NCBI GenBank assembly: GCA_013285505.1
Contig: CP053450.1
Location: forward strand, 1,224,796 to 1,288,795
DNA: 64,000 bases
Direction: 5' to 3'
From: Planctomycetota bacterium
GTDB lineage: Bacteria; Planctomycetota; Phycisphaerae; Phycisphaerales; UBA1924
Made by a program: the position numbers and the translations under genes. The stretch's first letter is position 1; the number at the start of each line of letters is the position of its first letter. Below, in pieces: positions 1 through 10,830 of this stretch. A model generated the notes under the pieces. It worked only from the letters and a program-made list of their open reading frames with translations. It was not told where the DNA came from and searched no databases.

Positions 1-1469
1 GCTGGGTCTTCATCGCCCGCCCCGGCCTGCGGTCCGACGGCCGCCGCTTCATCCCCGACGCGATCGCCGCCGGAGCCATCGCCATCCTCACCGACGCCCC
101 GCCCGAACCGACCGACCCGCACGCCGGGCCGCTCCCCCTCATCTGCACGCCGGATCCCGCCCTCGCCGGATCGATCATGGCCGAGGCCCTCGCCGGCGCT
201 CCCTCCTCCAATCTCAAGCTCGTCGGCGTCACCGGCACCAACGGCAAGAGCACCATCACCTCGCTCCTCAGCCAACTGGCCAACCAGGCCCACCTCCGCT
301 GCGGCCTCATCGGCACGGTCGAGATCGACGACGGCTCGGGAACTGTCCCCTCCGATTTCACCACCCCGCCCGCCGAACGCCTCAGCACACTCATCGGCCG
401 CATGGTTGACAACAACTGCGATGCCGCCGCGATCGAGGTTTCCAGCCACGCCCTCGACCAGCACCGCGTCTCCGGCCTCTCCTTCGCCGCCGCCGTCTTC
501 ACCAACCTCACCGGAGACCACCTCGACTACCACAAGGACATGGCCTCCTACGCCGCCGCCAAGGCCCGCCTCTTCTCCGCCCTCGCACCCGACAGCATCG
601 CCGTCGTCAACGCCGACGACCCAGCCTCACGCCGCATGCTCGAGGATTGCCCGGCCACCCTCTACCGCTGCACCCTCGCCACCGGCCCCCCAACAGCTCG
701 ACTCCCGCGCCGCCCGCCACAACCCCAGCGTCGAGGTCCTCCACACCGACACCCGCGGCATGCGCGTCCGCCTCGCCGGCGCGTGGGGCACCATCGAGAC
801 CCAGACCACGCTCCTCGGCCTCCACAACGCGATGAACCTGCTCCAGGCGGTGGTCGTCGCCGCACACACCCTCGAACTCAGCCCCGAGACCATCGCCGCC
901 GCCGTCCCCCGCGTGCACCCGCCCGCCGGACGCCTCGAGCGCGTCGACACCGACCGCGACGATGTCACCGTCTTCATCGACTTCGCACACACCGACGACG
1001 CGGCTCACCGCCGCCCTCCGCGCCGCCCGGCTCGCGACACCTACGGACGCCTCGCTCTGGGCCGTCTTCGGCTGCGGCGGAAACAAGGACCGCGCCAAGC
1101 GCCCCCGCATGGGCCTCGCTGCCGCGACGCTCGCCGACCACGCCGTCGTCACCAGCGACAACCCCCGCACCGAAGACCCGGACGCGATCATCGACGAGGT
1201 CATCACCGGCATCCCCGCCGACCGCCAAGACACCGTCCGCCGCGACGCCGACCGCCGTGCCGCGATCCTCGCCACCATCGCCGACGCCGCCCCCGGCGAC
1301 GTCGTCGTCATCGCCGGCAAGGGGCACGAGCGCGAGCAGGTCATCCCCGACGGCGCGGGCGGCACCCGCACCATCCCCTTCCACGACCACGAGATCGCCC
1401 GCGAAGCCCTGCGCGCGCCGCGCGGCCGCCACCGGCAGCCCTCGCCCGGTCAACGGGGGCGTCGCATGA
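1..1469 (+). CDS. murE: UDP-N-acetylmuramoyl-tripeptide synthetase MurE (5'-truncated, frameshifted)
   Basis: MurE adds the third stem-peptide residue to UDP-MurNAc-dipeptide in the cytoplasm, using ATP. The gene enters the window already open: the frame from base 3 reads WVFIARPGLRSDGR and runs into the Mur ligase P-loop GVTGTNGKST (about base 230). The central Mur domain (VSSHALDQHR, FTNLTGDHLDYH) and the C-terminal domain (GCGGNKDRAKRP, TSDNPRTEDP, AGKGHE) are all present, but in three frames. Frame changes lie near 690 (a run of six C), near 1003 and near 1418. The DNPR motif is typical of enzymes adding a diamino acid such as meso-diaminopimelate; the substrate is inferred. The TGA at 1467-1469 overlaps the murF ATG (ATGA), so the genes are translationally coupled. 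The breaks are most likely sequencing errors, since the gene is essential. Confidence 0.93.
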   Translation, partial: WVFIARPGLRSDGRRFIPDAIAAGAIAILTDAPPEPTDPHAGPLPLICTPDPALAGSIMAEALAGAPSSNLKLVGVTGTNGKSTITSLLSQLANQAHLRCGLIGTVEIDDGSGTVPSDFTTPPAERLSTLIGRMVDNNCDAAAIEVSSHALDQHRVSGLSFAAAVFTNLTGDHLDYHKDMASYAAAKARLFSALAPDSIAVVNADDPASRRMLEDCPATLYRCTLATGPPTARLPRRPPQPQRRGPPHRHPRHARPPRRRVGHHRDPDHAPRPPQRDEPAPGGGRRRTHPRTQPRDHRRRRPPRAPARRTPRARRHRPRRCHRLHRLRTHRRRGSPPPSAPPGSRHLRTPRSGPSSAAAETRTAPSAPAWASLPRRSPTTPSSPATTPAPKTRTRSSTRSSPASPPTAKTPSAATPTAVPRSSPPSPTPPPATSSSSPARGTSASRSSPTARAAPAPSPSTTTRSPAKPCARRAAATGSPRPVNGGVA

Positions 1470-2886
1470 CCGCTGCCTCGTTCTGGACGCACGACTCGGT
1501 CCGTGTCGCTATGGGCGCTGTCTGGGCCACCCGCCCCGAACTGCTGCCCCAGATGCGCAGCGGCGCCGCCATCGACACCCGCGAGCTCCAGCCCGGCGAG
1601 GTCTTCTTCGCCCTCCGGGGCGACCACACCGACGGCCACCGTTTCCTCGCCCAGGCCGCCGACGCCGGGCGCTGCCATGGCCGTCATCGACGACCCCGAC
1701 GCCCTCGATTCCGCCCCCGATTCCCTGCCCGTGGTGCGCGTCGGCGACACCCGCGCCGCCCTCGGCAAGCTCGCCTCCTCCTACCGCTCCACCCTCGGCC
1801 CCGTCCGCGTCATCGCCGTCACCGGCTCCAACGGCAAGACCACCACCACCCGCATGATCGACGCCTGCCTCTCGACCACCCTCCGGGGCCACGCCTCGCG
1901 CAAGAGCTTCAACAACGACCTCGGCGTCCCCCTCACCATCCTCGGCGTCCGCTCCGGCGACCAGTACCTGCTCTGCGAGGTCGGCGCCAACGCCCCCGGC
2001 GAGATCGAGCAACTCAGCCGCATCATCCGCCCCCACGTCGTCGTCATCACCAACGTCGGCCGCGCCCACCTCGAGGGCTTCGGCTCCATCGAGGGCGTCG
2101 CCTCCGAGAAGGCCTCGCTCGCAGAGCACCTCGAGCCCGGCGGCGTGGTCATGCTCTCGGCCGACAGCGAGCCCCTCCGCCCCTGGCGCGACCGCTTCGA
2201 GCGCGTCCTCACCTTCGGGACAAGCCCCGAGGCCGACCTCCGCATCGGCGAGGTGCACCAGACCATCGACGGCATCACCTTCACACTCAACGAGCGCGAG
2301 CCCTTCTCGCTCCCCATGCTCGGCCCGCACAACGCGGCTCAACGCGGCCGCCGCCATCGCCGTGGCACGCCGCGTCGGCGTCGACAGCGAGCACGCCCGC
2401 GAAGGCCTCGCCGCGTTCGAGCCGCCCCCCATGCGCCTCGCGCTCCAACGCTCCGGCGGCCTCACCCTCATCAACGACGCCTACAACGCCAACCCCGACT
2501 CCATGCTCGCCGGCCTCCGCACCCTCAAGCAGGTCACCCCGGCGGGCGCCCGACGAGTCGCCGTCCTCGGCGACATGCTCGAACTCGGCGAACACGCCGA
2601 GCAGGCCCACCGCGAGGTCGCCGACGCCATCGTCCGCGAAGACCTCGCCGACCTCGTCATCGGTGTCGGCCCCGCAGCCTCCGCCATGGTCGCCCCGCTC
2701 CGCGCCACCGGCCTCAGCGTCGAGGGCCTGCCGACGCTCGACAAAGCCTCGATTCGCACCATCCTCGAAACCCTCCGCCCCGGCGATGTTGTCCTGCTCA
2801 AAGGCTCACGCCGGACCGGCCTCGAACGCGTCGCCGAGGCCTGGCGCATCGCGTCCGAGCCCTCGGCCGCGGGCGGACCCGTCTGA
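1466..2886 (+). CDS. murF: UDP-MurNAc-tripeptide-D-Ala-D-Ala ligase MurF (frameshifted)
   Basis: MurF adds D-alanyl-D-alanine to UDP-MurNAc-tripeptide, the last cytoplasmic step before MraY. The start ATG at 1466 overlaps the murE stop. The N-terminal segment (RSGAAIDTRELQPGEVFFAL) is in one frame to about 1672, the ATP-binding part (AVTGSNGKTTTTRM, SFNNDLGVPLTIL, EVGANAPGEIE) in a second to about 2336, and the C-terminal domain (INDAYNANPDSM, VLGDMLELG) in a third. At 1672 the text reads GGGCGCT where GGCGCT restores the frame; at 2336 GCGGCTC replaces an expected GCGCTC. With these corrected the protein is about 473 residues, normal for MurF. mraY starts 4 bases after the stop. Confidence 0.93.
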
Positions 2887-2889
2887 CCC

Positions 2890-4062
2890 ATGCTCTACCT
2901 GCTCTATGAAAAACTCCGCGCGTGGGTCTACGAGCACGGGCTCGACGGGCCCTTCGGCGTGCTCGACCAGATCGAGTTCCGCGCGCTCGCCGCCGCCGGC
3001 CTCTCCTTCGCCATCGTGCTGCTGATGGGCAAGCGGGTCATCGCCCTGCTCGCCCGGCTCAAGATCGGCGACGCCGGCCTCTCCGACGCCGAGTCCCTCC
3101 GCCGCATCGCCGCCAGCAAGTCCAACACGCCGACCATGGGCGGCATCCTCATCGCCGGGGCCATCTTCCTCTCCACATTCCTTCTCGCCGACATCTCCGA
3201 GCGTTGGGTCCAGCTCGGCCTCGTCGTGCTGCTCTGGATGGCCGGCGTCGGCGCCGCCGACGACTGGCTCAAGATGACCGCCGCCCGCCGCGGCAGCTCA
3301 CGCCAGGGCCTCCACGCCTGGGAGAAACTCGTCTTCCAGATTGGCATCGGTGCCATCGTCGGCTACTTCAGCTACCGCGCCGGCCTCAGCGAGGCCCCCG
3401 TCGACACTGCCCACGTCCTCAACCTGCCCTTCCAGAAGACCTACGAGTCCGCCGTCACCGACCGCCTCGGCGCCGGCGTCATCGTCCTGCCCCTCGGCGT
3501 CTTCGTCGTGTCCTCGGTGCTGATGATCGCCGGCATGAGCAACGCTGTGAACATCACCGACGGCATGGACGGCCTCGCCTCCGGCATCAGCGCCGTCGTC
3601 GCCCTCGGTCTTGTGGTCCTCGCCCTCGTCGCCGGCCGGCAGAGCTGGGCCCAGACGCTGCTCGTCCCCTCCGTCGCCGGCTCCGGCGAACTCGCCGTGC
3701 TCGCCGGCTCGATGGCCGGCGCCTGCCTCGGCTTCCTGTGGTTCAACTGCTCCCCCGCGCAGGTCTTCATGGGCGACACCGGCTCGCTCTGCCTCGGCGG
3801 CCTCATCGGCTACACCGCCCTCGTCGTCCGCCAGGAAGCGGTCGTCCTCCTGATGTCCGGCGTCTTCCTCGTCGAGATCGCCTCCGTGGTCATCCAGGTC
3901 GGCTACTTCAAGTCCACCGGCGGCAAGCGCGTCTTCCGCTGCGCGCCCTACCACCACCACCTCCACCTCGGCGGCTGGACCGAGCAGCAGATCGTCGCCA
4001 GACTCTGGATCGTCACCGTCCTGCTGCTGGTCTTTGCGCTGGCGTCAATCAAGGTGCGGTAG
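2890..4062 (+). CDS. mraY: Phospho-N-acetylmuramoyl-pentapeptide transferase MraY
   Basis: MraY transfers phospho-MurNAc-pentapeptide to undecaprenyl phosphate, making lipid I at the inner membrane face. The 390-residue protein has the family layout of about ten membrane helices. Visible signatures are TPTMGGILI early, DDWLK in the first conserved loop, NAVNITDGMDGLA, GDTGSLCLGG and the histidine-rich FRCAPYHHHLHLGGW loop near the C-terminus. It follows murF by 3 bases and completes a murE-murF-mraY operon in the order usual for the dcw cluster; the rest of the cluster is not in the window. It is intact and converges on a minus-strand operon that ends 18 bases away. Confidence 0.97.
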   Translation: MLYLLYEKLRAWVYEHGLDGPFGVLDQIEFRALAAAGLSFAIVLLMGKRVIALLARLKIGDAGLSDAESLRRIAASKSNTPTMGGILIAGAIFLSTFLLADISERWVQLGLVVLLWMAGVGAADDWLKMTAARRGSSRQGLHAWEKLVFQIGIGAIVGYFSYRAGLSEAPVDTAHVLNLPFQKTYESAVTDRLGAGVIVLPLGVFVVSSVLMIAGMSNAVNITDGMDGLASGISAVVALGLVVLALVAGRQSWAQTLLVPSVAGSGELAVLAGSMAGACLGFLWFNCSPAQVFMGDTGSLCLGGLIGYTALVVRQEAVVLLMSGVFLVEIASVVIQVGYFKSTGGKRVFRCAPYHHHLHLGGWTEQQIVARLWIVTVLLLVFALASIKVR

Positions 4063-4080
4063 CGCCCTTCGGCCCTGCGC

Positions 4081-5310
4081 TCACCACGACACGACCGGAC
4101 GCGTCAGCACCACCCGGTCCTGCACTGAGCCGCCCCGCCCGCTCGCGATCTCTACCGACAGCCCGGGAAGCCCCGCCAGCGGCACGTTGATCTCCACGCT
4201 CGGCCGCTCGGCCCACAGCCGCTCCCGCAGCACCTCGCGCCCGTCCGCCGTCGAGACCACGATCTCGCAATCACCCCACGCCCACATCGCCGGCGGCAGC
4301 GTCACCGTCGCCGCGAACCGGGACGCCGGCCGAGCAAACGACCACCGCACCACCACGGGCCCGCGCAGCGCGATGCTGTCGAAGCCGACTCCCGGATCGG
4401 CCTCCGTCTCCAGCCCCCGCCCCCGCACCGCCGCATCAGGCGACGAGACCTCCGCCGGCTCGATCTTCGCCAGCGACGCCACCGCGTTCGGCGCAAACAG
4501 CACCGACCGCACCCGCTGGCCCGGCAGCGTGATCTCCGAGGTGTCGCCCTGATGGTCCAGCACCGCCGTCATCTCGCCCGTCAGCGAGAACCGCACATCG
4601 TCAACCGTGATGACCGACCCGCCGGTCGTGCGTACGACCATGCCCTCCGGTGCCTCGGTCCGGTTGGCCAGCAGCACGCCCGCCACGCGGTCCAGCGGCA
4701 TCGAGATCACCTCGTCGCCCGCTTCCACCCGCACCTGCTCGTCGATCGAATCGACAAACCCGTCGAGAACATCACCGTTGCGCAGCGCGACCAGATCGCC
4801 CACCGTATTCCAGTTCGACCGCGTGATGGGGCCGAGCGGGCCGTAGAGCTCCGCCGACACAATCTGCTCGAGCCCGACCGACAGCACCAGCGCATCCTCG
4901 ACAAACCACGATACCGACTGCCCGCTCGCACTCAGCGGCGTGCCCACCCACACCTGCCCGTCGGTCAGCTCCAGCCGGCCGACAAACGCCTTGATGTCCT
5001 CGAGCTCGTCCTCGCGCACGCCGGGGCTGAACCGGTCGAGCTGCCGCGTGATCCATGGCAGCTCGCGGGGCGCCCGCTCCGCCGGCGCCAGCTCGTGGAC
5101 CGCCACGACGAAGTCCGTCACCGGCCGCTGCTGCGACCGGCCGTGCTCGTCGATGAACGACACCACGCCGCCCTCCAGCGTCGTCAGCTCGCCGACCTGT
5201 TCGCTCAGGTCTCGCGCGACAAACCGCCATGAGTTCTGCGCCCGCGCAGCCCCCGCCAGACAGGCAACGCCCGCCGCCGCGATCAGGATGCCCAGTGTGC
5301 GTGCTGTCAT
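4081..5310 (-). CDS. Secreted protein with NPCBM-like C-terminal domain
   Basis: A 409-residue protein, last in a four-gene minus-strand operon. A signal peptide is clear (MTARTLGILIAAAGVACLAG ending in ARAQ). The middle is beta-rich with repeated patterns of the type LRNGDVLDGFVDSI and TGGSVITVDDVRF, which resemble the barrel-like repeats of other planctomycete envelope proteins. The last ~100 residues (GVGFDSIALRGPVVVRW onward, through CEIVVSTADGREVL) resemble the NPCBM/NEW2 putative carbohydrate-binding module, inferred from pattern only. The ATG at 5310 overlaps the stop of the upstream toroid gene (ATGA). Function unknown; likely periplasmic or surface-exposed. Confidence 0.8.
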   Translation of the reverse strand: MTARTLGILIAAAGVACLAGAARAQNSWRFVARDLSEQVGELTTLEGGVVSFIDEHGRSQQRPVTDFVVAVHELAPAERAPRELPWITRQLDRFSPGVREDELEDIKAFVGRLELTDGQVWVGTPLSASGQSVSWFVEDALVLSVGLEQIVSAELYGPLGPITRSNWNTVGDLVALRNGDVLDGFVDSIDEQVRVEAGDEVISMPLDRVAGVLLANRTEAPEGMVVRTTGGSVITVDDVRFSLTGEMTAVLDHQGDTSEITLPGQRVRSVLFAPNAVASLAKIEPAEVSSPDAAVRGRGLETEADPGVGFDSIALRGPVVVRWSFARPASRFAATVTLPPAMWAWGDCEIVVSTADGREVLRERLWAERPSVEINVPLAGLPGLSVEIASGRGGSVQDRVVLTRPVVSW

Positions 5311-6389
5311 TTCTGGAAGATCGGCAGATACCGCTTGGGCATCTGGAGGATGATGAGCGCCATCGACGTGCCGTACGCGTCGCCGATCGAAGAATCCGTC
5401 CACGAGCCGTCGTCGTTCTGGGCCTTGAGCAGCTGCTCGCGGATCGCCGGCCACCACGACGCCCAATACTCTCCCCCCGCCAGATACATCGTCTGCACCG
5501 CGTAGTAGTGCCCGTAGAAGTAGTGCGCCGTGTTGACCTCACGCCCCGGCGTGGCGCTCGCCTGAAGATACGCAAGCCCGCGGTCGATCGCGTCGTCCTC
5601 GTAGATACCCGCGTAATACAGGCTCGCCACGCCCGCCGCCGACCGAGGCCACGCGCTCGCCCCGCCCTCGAGCTGGTACTTGAACCCGCCGTCCTGGTTG
5701 CGGCACAGCCGGACATACTCCACCGCCCGATCGATCACCTTCTTGTCGATCTCCAGCCCGGCGTTCCGCGCCGAACGCAGCGCCATGATCTGGCAGATCG
5801 TCACCGACACATCCGCGTCGTACGGCACCGGGTTGTACCGCCACCCGCCCTGGTCGTTCTGCGTCCGCTCGATCAGCCGGCACGCCCGCGTCAGCGACTC
5901 GTACACCCGGTCGGCCAGGTCCGTGTCGCCGCCCCCCGCCGTCATGCCGTAGACCTCGCCGAGGAAGAGCGCCGCGAACCCGTGCCCGTACATCGGTCCG
6001 TTCGCGGCCTCCGCCGCGATCAGCCCGTTCTCGTTGCAGTTGGCCAGAATGTACTCCAGCCCCCGCTGCACCGCGTCGCCATACTCACCCCGCCCCGGCA
6101 CGTTGCCATCAGCCATAAACGCCAGACACGCCAGCGACGTGATCGCCACGTTGCGCGCATACCGGCCCGAGCCGAACGAACCATCATCGAGCTGCTGGCT
6201 GGCCAACTCCGCCAGCCCCCGCTGCACCGCCCCGTCCATCGACGGCGTGATCTCGTCGGGCAACGCCGCGTTCTGGGCCGAGCCCGAGCCCGACCCCGAT
6301 CCAGATTGGGCATCCTGCGCCGCCACCGGTGCGACACACGCACCCACCATCGCCACCGCGGACAACATCACCAGACGGGTTCGGCTCAT
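5307..6389 (-). CDS. Prenyltransferase/squalene-oxidase repeat (alpha/alpha toroid) protein
   Basis: A 360-residue secreted protein with a signal peptide (VMLSAVAMVGACVAPVAAQ) and a short SGSGSGS linker. The rest consists of alpha/alpha-toroid repeats like those of terpenoid cyclases and prenyltransferases: LDDGSFGSGRYARNVAITSL, QNDQGGWRYNP, NQDGGFKYQLEGG and QNDDGSWTDSS. No DXDD cyclase motif is visible, so a cyclase activity is not supported; in planctomycetes such proteins are usually of unknown function and may act as binding scaffolds. It is coupled by ATGA overlaps at both ends, to the Q/S-rich protein upstream and the NPCBM-like protein downstream. Confidence 0.82.
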   Translation of the reverse strand: MSRTRLVMLSAVAMVGACVAPVAAQDAQSGSGSGSGSAQNAALPDEITPSMDGAVQRGLAELASQQLDDGSFGSGRYARNVAITSLACLAFMADGNVPGRGEYGDAVQRGLEYILANCNENGLIAAEAANGPMYGHGFAALFLGEVYGMTAGGGDTDLADRVYESLTRACRLIERTQNDQGGWRYNPVPYDADVSVTICQIMALRSARNAGLEIDKKVIDRAVEYVRLCRNQDGGFKYQLEGGASAWPRSAAGVASLYYAGIYEDDAIDRGLAYLQASATPGREVNTAHYFYGHYYAVQTMYLAGGEYWASWWPAIREQLLKAQNDDGSWTDSSIGDAYGTSMALIILQMPKRYLPIFQK

Positions 6390-7057
6390 TCCTTCGGGTC
6401 CTCCGCCAGCCTGCGGTAATACTCCTCGGTCAGCCGACGGTACGTCGCGCTGAACCGATCGCTCGCCCCCTGCACCAACGCCTCGCGGAACCGCGCCCGG
6501 CAGGTTGCCCCACGCCGCCAGGTCCGCGGCCTGCTCCGGCCCGGAGCGCCCCGTCCTGCCCACCCGGCGCGTTCGCCTCGCCCCGGTTGTCCCCCTGAGA
6601 CGCCTGAGGCGAAGACTGCTGGCCCGGCTGCTGTTGCTGCTGGCCCTGCTGCTGCTGACTGGAACTCGACGACGACGAGCTGCTCTGCTGCCCGCGCTGC
6701 TGTGCATCGGCGATCAACTTGTCCAACGCCCGCAGCACGTCCTCCTGCATCCGCTGCGTCGTCAGCCCGGTGTCCCGCGCCGCGCCCAGCCGCTCCGCCG
6801 AACGGTTCATCAGGTCCACCGCCGAACGAAATTCATCGACGATCTCCTGCCCCGAGAGCAACCGGTCGAGCTCGGTCTCGCCCGTCTCCTCGGGCAACTC
6901 GACCGCCTCGCCCCCTTCTGAGGCCCCGCCCTCCGTGCCCAGCAACTCATCGAGCGTCGGCAACGGGTCCGCGTCCTGCGCCGCCGCGGGGCGCAACACC
7001 CCAACCGGCAAACGCGACCACCCCACCCACCAACACCAAAGCGACCAAGCGGTTCAT
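6386..7057 (-). CDS. Q/S-rich secreted protein of the toroid operon (frameshifted)
   Basis: About 220 residues once frames are joined. It starts with a hydrophobic signal-like segment (MNRLVALVLVGGVVAFAG), then AAAQDADPLPTLDELLG, an acidic helical part, a run of nine serines followed by a glutamine-rich tract, and an end reading LTEEYYRRLAEDPKE. Frame changes are needed near 7005, near 6546 and near 6497; at 6497 the coding strand has GGGCGCGG where GGCGCGG restores the frame. The start ATG overlaps the upstream stop, and its stop overlaps the toroid gene. I recognise no characterised family; the C-terminal pattern of a WG-x-LP segment followed by a YYRRLAE segment is one I associate with planctomycete operons of this type. 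Confidence 0.7.
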
Positions 7058-10000
7058 TGATCCGACTCCTCGCCCCCGTCAGGGCCCTGCTGCCCCTGCG
7101 TGAGCTTCTCCACCAGCTCCGCCGCCCGGCCCGCAAGCTCCGACTGCAGGTCCGCCAGCTCGCTCAGCTCCGCCGGCAGCGGCCGCCGCCCGGCCTCGTC
7201 CAGATTCCGCGTCCACTCCATCGCCTCGGCCTGCATCGCCCGCAACAACTTGAGCTCGGCAATCTCCGGCACGATCGGCGTCTCCCCGCCCGACCCGCCG
7301 CCGCCGCCCCCGCCGGCCTGCTGCTCGCTCGCACCCGGCGGCTGATTCTCCTCCGCCAAAGCCGCCAAGAGCGACTGCAACAGCCGCACGACCGACGCCT
7401 GCCGCCGCAAAACATCCCCGTCCGCCGTCCCGCCGAGCAGCTGCTCTTCTGCCGCACGCGACGCGCTCTCGATCCGCCGGTGGGCCAGATCAAACACCGT
7501 CGCCTCCGCCAGTTCCTCCGTCGCATCACGCAGCGCCGTGAGCGACTCGCCCACCCCGCCCTGCCGCTGACCCAACGCCCGCACCTGCGCGCCCGCCGGT
7601 CGAGCTCCACGCCCACCATCGGCTCGGTGTCCGTCACGATCGCCACCTGCTGCTCAAGCAGCTCGCGATACGCCGTCCGCAGCTCCGCCCGCTGGCGTGC
7701 ACTCTCACGGTCCTGCGCCTGTTCCTCCAGCCGCTCGGCCTCCATCCGCGCATCCTGCAGCTTCGAGAGGCTCTCGCGCTCGGCGTCGTCTGCGCTGTCC
7801 CGGCTCCCCTCACGCAGCGCCCCGACCGCGCGTTCCTGCGCGTCCGACGCCTGGCCGACCAACGACGCCACGCTCGCCAGGTCGCGTTGCGTACCAATCT
7901 CATCGAGCAGCCCCAGCGTGTTGCTCGCCAGCCGCACCATCGGATCGGCCAGCGCCGGCAGCGCCCCCTCATCCTGTTCGACCGCCAGCGCGTCGATCTG
8001 CGCCTCCTGCTCGTCGATCAGGCTCTCGAGTGAATCGAGCACGCTCGCCAGCACCCGGCGCAACGCCTCGTCCCGCGCCTCGTCTGCCGAGTCGATGTCC
8101 TCGAGCATCTGCTCCAGCGCCTCGGCCGCGGCCTGCTGGCCCTGTGCCGCAGCACGCGTCTGGTTCTGATCCACCTGCGACGCCGCCTCCCGCATCTGCT
8201 GTTCGACCCGCTCCTGCCGACCACGCCGCGCCGCCTGCGACATCGCATCCGCCTGCGCCGCGTCAAACCGCTCCAACGCCTCGGCACGCTCCGCGAGGCT
8301 GTCGAGCGCCCGCCGCGCCCGCTCCGCAGCATCCCTCTGTCGCTCGGCGATCCGCTCCAGCTCGGTCAGCTCCTCCGCCGAAAGTTGTTCCCGCGAACGC
8401 CCCATCGTCTGGTCGCCCCAGCGCCTGCGTCGCCGCCGCCAGCTCCCGCTGCTCGGCGAGCAAACCCTCGACCGTCCGCCGCGCCACCCAGTTGTCCTGC
8501 CCTTGATCCAGCATCGAGATCAGCGACTCGAGATTCTCTCGCACCTGCCCCTGCGCCGCCTCGGCCTCCGCCGCCGCCTCCGAGGCCGACTCACTCCGCT
8601 CCAGCGCAGAGGTCGCGTCCTCGGAAGCCTCGGTCGCCTCCCCGCAGCAGCGCCCCGGCGTCGTCCAGCATCCCCTCCAGCGTGTCGTCGTCCAGCCCGT
8701 TGCGCGCCGCCCGCGTCCCCAGCCGCTGGATCGCGCCCCGCTGGGCGTCAAGCCGATCCGTCAGCGACGCCTGCCGCTCCGCGCGCTCGCGCGTTGCATT
8801 TTCATCACCAACTTCCGCACCCGCCGAACCGACCTCCGACTGCGCCGCGTCGATCTCGATCGCCGCACGACGCACCCCCGCCAGCTCGCCCTGAATCTGG
8901 CTCACGAACGTCGCCTCGTCGATAATCCGCAGCCGGCGCACCGCCGACCGGATCACCCGCGGATCCATCTCCGGATCCTCCGCCGCCGCGAAGATGTCCC
9001 GCCCGACCGCCGTCAGCCACACCTCATCGCCCGCCCGCACGCCGATGCTCGCTAGATCAAGCGACGCCTCGACGGTCAGCGCCAGGGCCGAGTCGCCATC
9101 CGCCGCCTCGACCGCACCAAGCCGCACCGCGTCGTCGGCACCCTCCGGGGCCGCGCCCTCCGACCCCGCCGGCGGCGTCGCCGACTGCCGCTCGAGCGCC
9201 AGCCACCGCATCCCCAGATCGTCCCGCGCCTCCGCCCGCAAGCCGACCGACGCCGTCGCCAGCACCGACTCGTCGTACGGCGGGTCCGTGATCGTCACCG
9301 CCGCCGGGGCATCGCTGGTCACCTGCAGCACCACCGCCACCGGCTCGGTGCTCACCAGCCCGTCCTCGCCGATCAACTCGACATCAAGCCGCGTCCGCTC
9401 ATCGGCCACGCCGGAATACACCAGCGTCCGGGCGTCTTCCCGCGTCCAGCCGTCCGGCAGCTCCGTATCCGGCGAAGCCTCCCGGTCGTCCGAGCCCGCC
9501 GCCAGAGACGCCGCCTTGTTGGTCGTCAGCCTGATCGCAAACGCCGACCCCGCCAGCACCGGCTGCACCACGGCCACCCCACCAGAGTCCCGCGAGACCG
9601 CCATGTCCTCCGCCGCCAGAAAGCTCCCGCGGACCGACGCCGCGTACGTCGGCGGTGTGACCGTCGCCGAGATCCGCGTCACCCGCGGCCGCTCGGCCAG
9701 CCGCACACGGACCGACTCTGTCCGGTTGTCCTCGGTCTCAAACCAGTACTCAATCTCATCGCCCTCGGCCAACACTCCCGCCGGCTCGATCAGGCGCTCA
9801 TACAGCTCACCATCCGCCCCGCCGACCGACTCGCGCCGCTGCTGCGATGTCAGCACCACCCGTTGCCGCGCCCCGGCCTCGCCTCCCGAAACCACCCGGT
9901 AGAACGCCACCACCTCAGTGTTCCCAGGCGAGAGATGCGTCCGCGTCAGCACCGCGCGCATCGGCAACGCCTCGCCGATCGGGTGCATCTCGATCCCCGT

Positions 10001-10651
10001 CGCGTCCGCCACCACCGTCCGCTTCGGCCACGCCGTGCCCGCAAACGGCCACAGTGTCCGCGAAAGTCCGATTCCCGCCAACTGAGGCCGGAACAGTCCC
10101 GCCGCCGACACCACGAGCAACGTCGCCGCCAGCACCATCCCCGCCCGTGCCGCAGCCTTCGAACTCACAAACCGATGACCACGCAGCTCACTCGCAACCG
10201 AGTCCGCCTCCCGTGTCGCCTCCCGCGTCATCGCCGCCGAAAGCCCGCCCCCGTCCGCGTCCCCGCCCGAGCCCAGCTCGAGCCCCGACGCCAGCCGGTT
10301 GCGCGCGCGCGCCGCCTCCTCCGCCCGCTCGATCCGCAGCGCGATCTCCGATTCGCGTGGCCGGAACCGAAGCGCCGGAAGCAGCACCCGACGCACCACC
10401 ACATACCCGCCGTACCCGAGCGCCGCCAGATGCAACACCCGAACCGGCCGCGGCAGCCGAAACACGAAGTCCAGCACCACCAGCACAAACACCGCCGCGA
10501 CCACCAACGCCAGCGTGCGGCACCACGCCTCGGCCAGCAGCACCGCCCGCGCACGCCGGCCCACCCGCTCGACAAGCTCCCGCGCCGGGCCCCGCCGACG
10601 TCCCGCAGCCCCGGTCGCTCCAGAGTTGTGCCTATCGCGTGTACCCGTCAA
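7054..10651 (-). CDS. Large membrane-anchored coiled-coil protein (frameshifted)
   Basis: First gene of the operon, about 1,200 residues. Two N-terminal membrane helices (residues about 46-64 and 72-88) are followed by a third at about 170-187, then a ~350-residue beta-rich extracytoplasmic part, then a long alanine/glutamate/glutamine-rich coiled-coil half. The layout resembles the DUF4175 type of large envelope protein; this is a layout match, not a proven homology. Frame changes occur near 8641 and 8411 (G runs one base too long) and near 7594. It ends in GPDGGEESDQ with its stop overlapping the next ATG. Inferred role: membrane scaffold that works with the toroid, Q/S-rich and NPCBM-like products. 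Confidence 0.75.
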
Positions 10652-10830
10652 TGCGTGCGTGCCTTCCTGCCCCCGGGCGGCCCCGGGGCCTCCCTAACCA
10701 CTCTCTTCTACCAACTGATTCGTCCGAAAGCTCCCGACCAGTTCGCCCAAAACCGATTTCCTGACAGGCCCCAACCACGCCCCGCCCGCCGAGGCGGCAT
10801 AATCCCGCTCCACAGAGGGTACAGGAGTCC
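10652..10830. other. Divergent intergenic region
   Basis: These 179 bases separate the start of the four-gene minus-strand operon from the TlpA-like gene, so both promoters must lie here. I see no convincing -35/-10 pair or operator. Confidence 0.6.

Noticed and set aside
4063..4080. Terminator between mraY and the convergent operon
   Set aside because: Only 18 bases with a weak GC pairing; no convincing stem and T run.
5229..6419. 396-codon + strand frame
   Set aside because: Shadow of the toroid protein gene on the minus strand.
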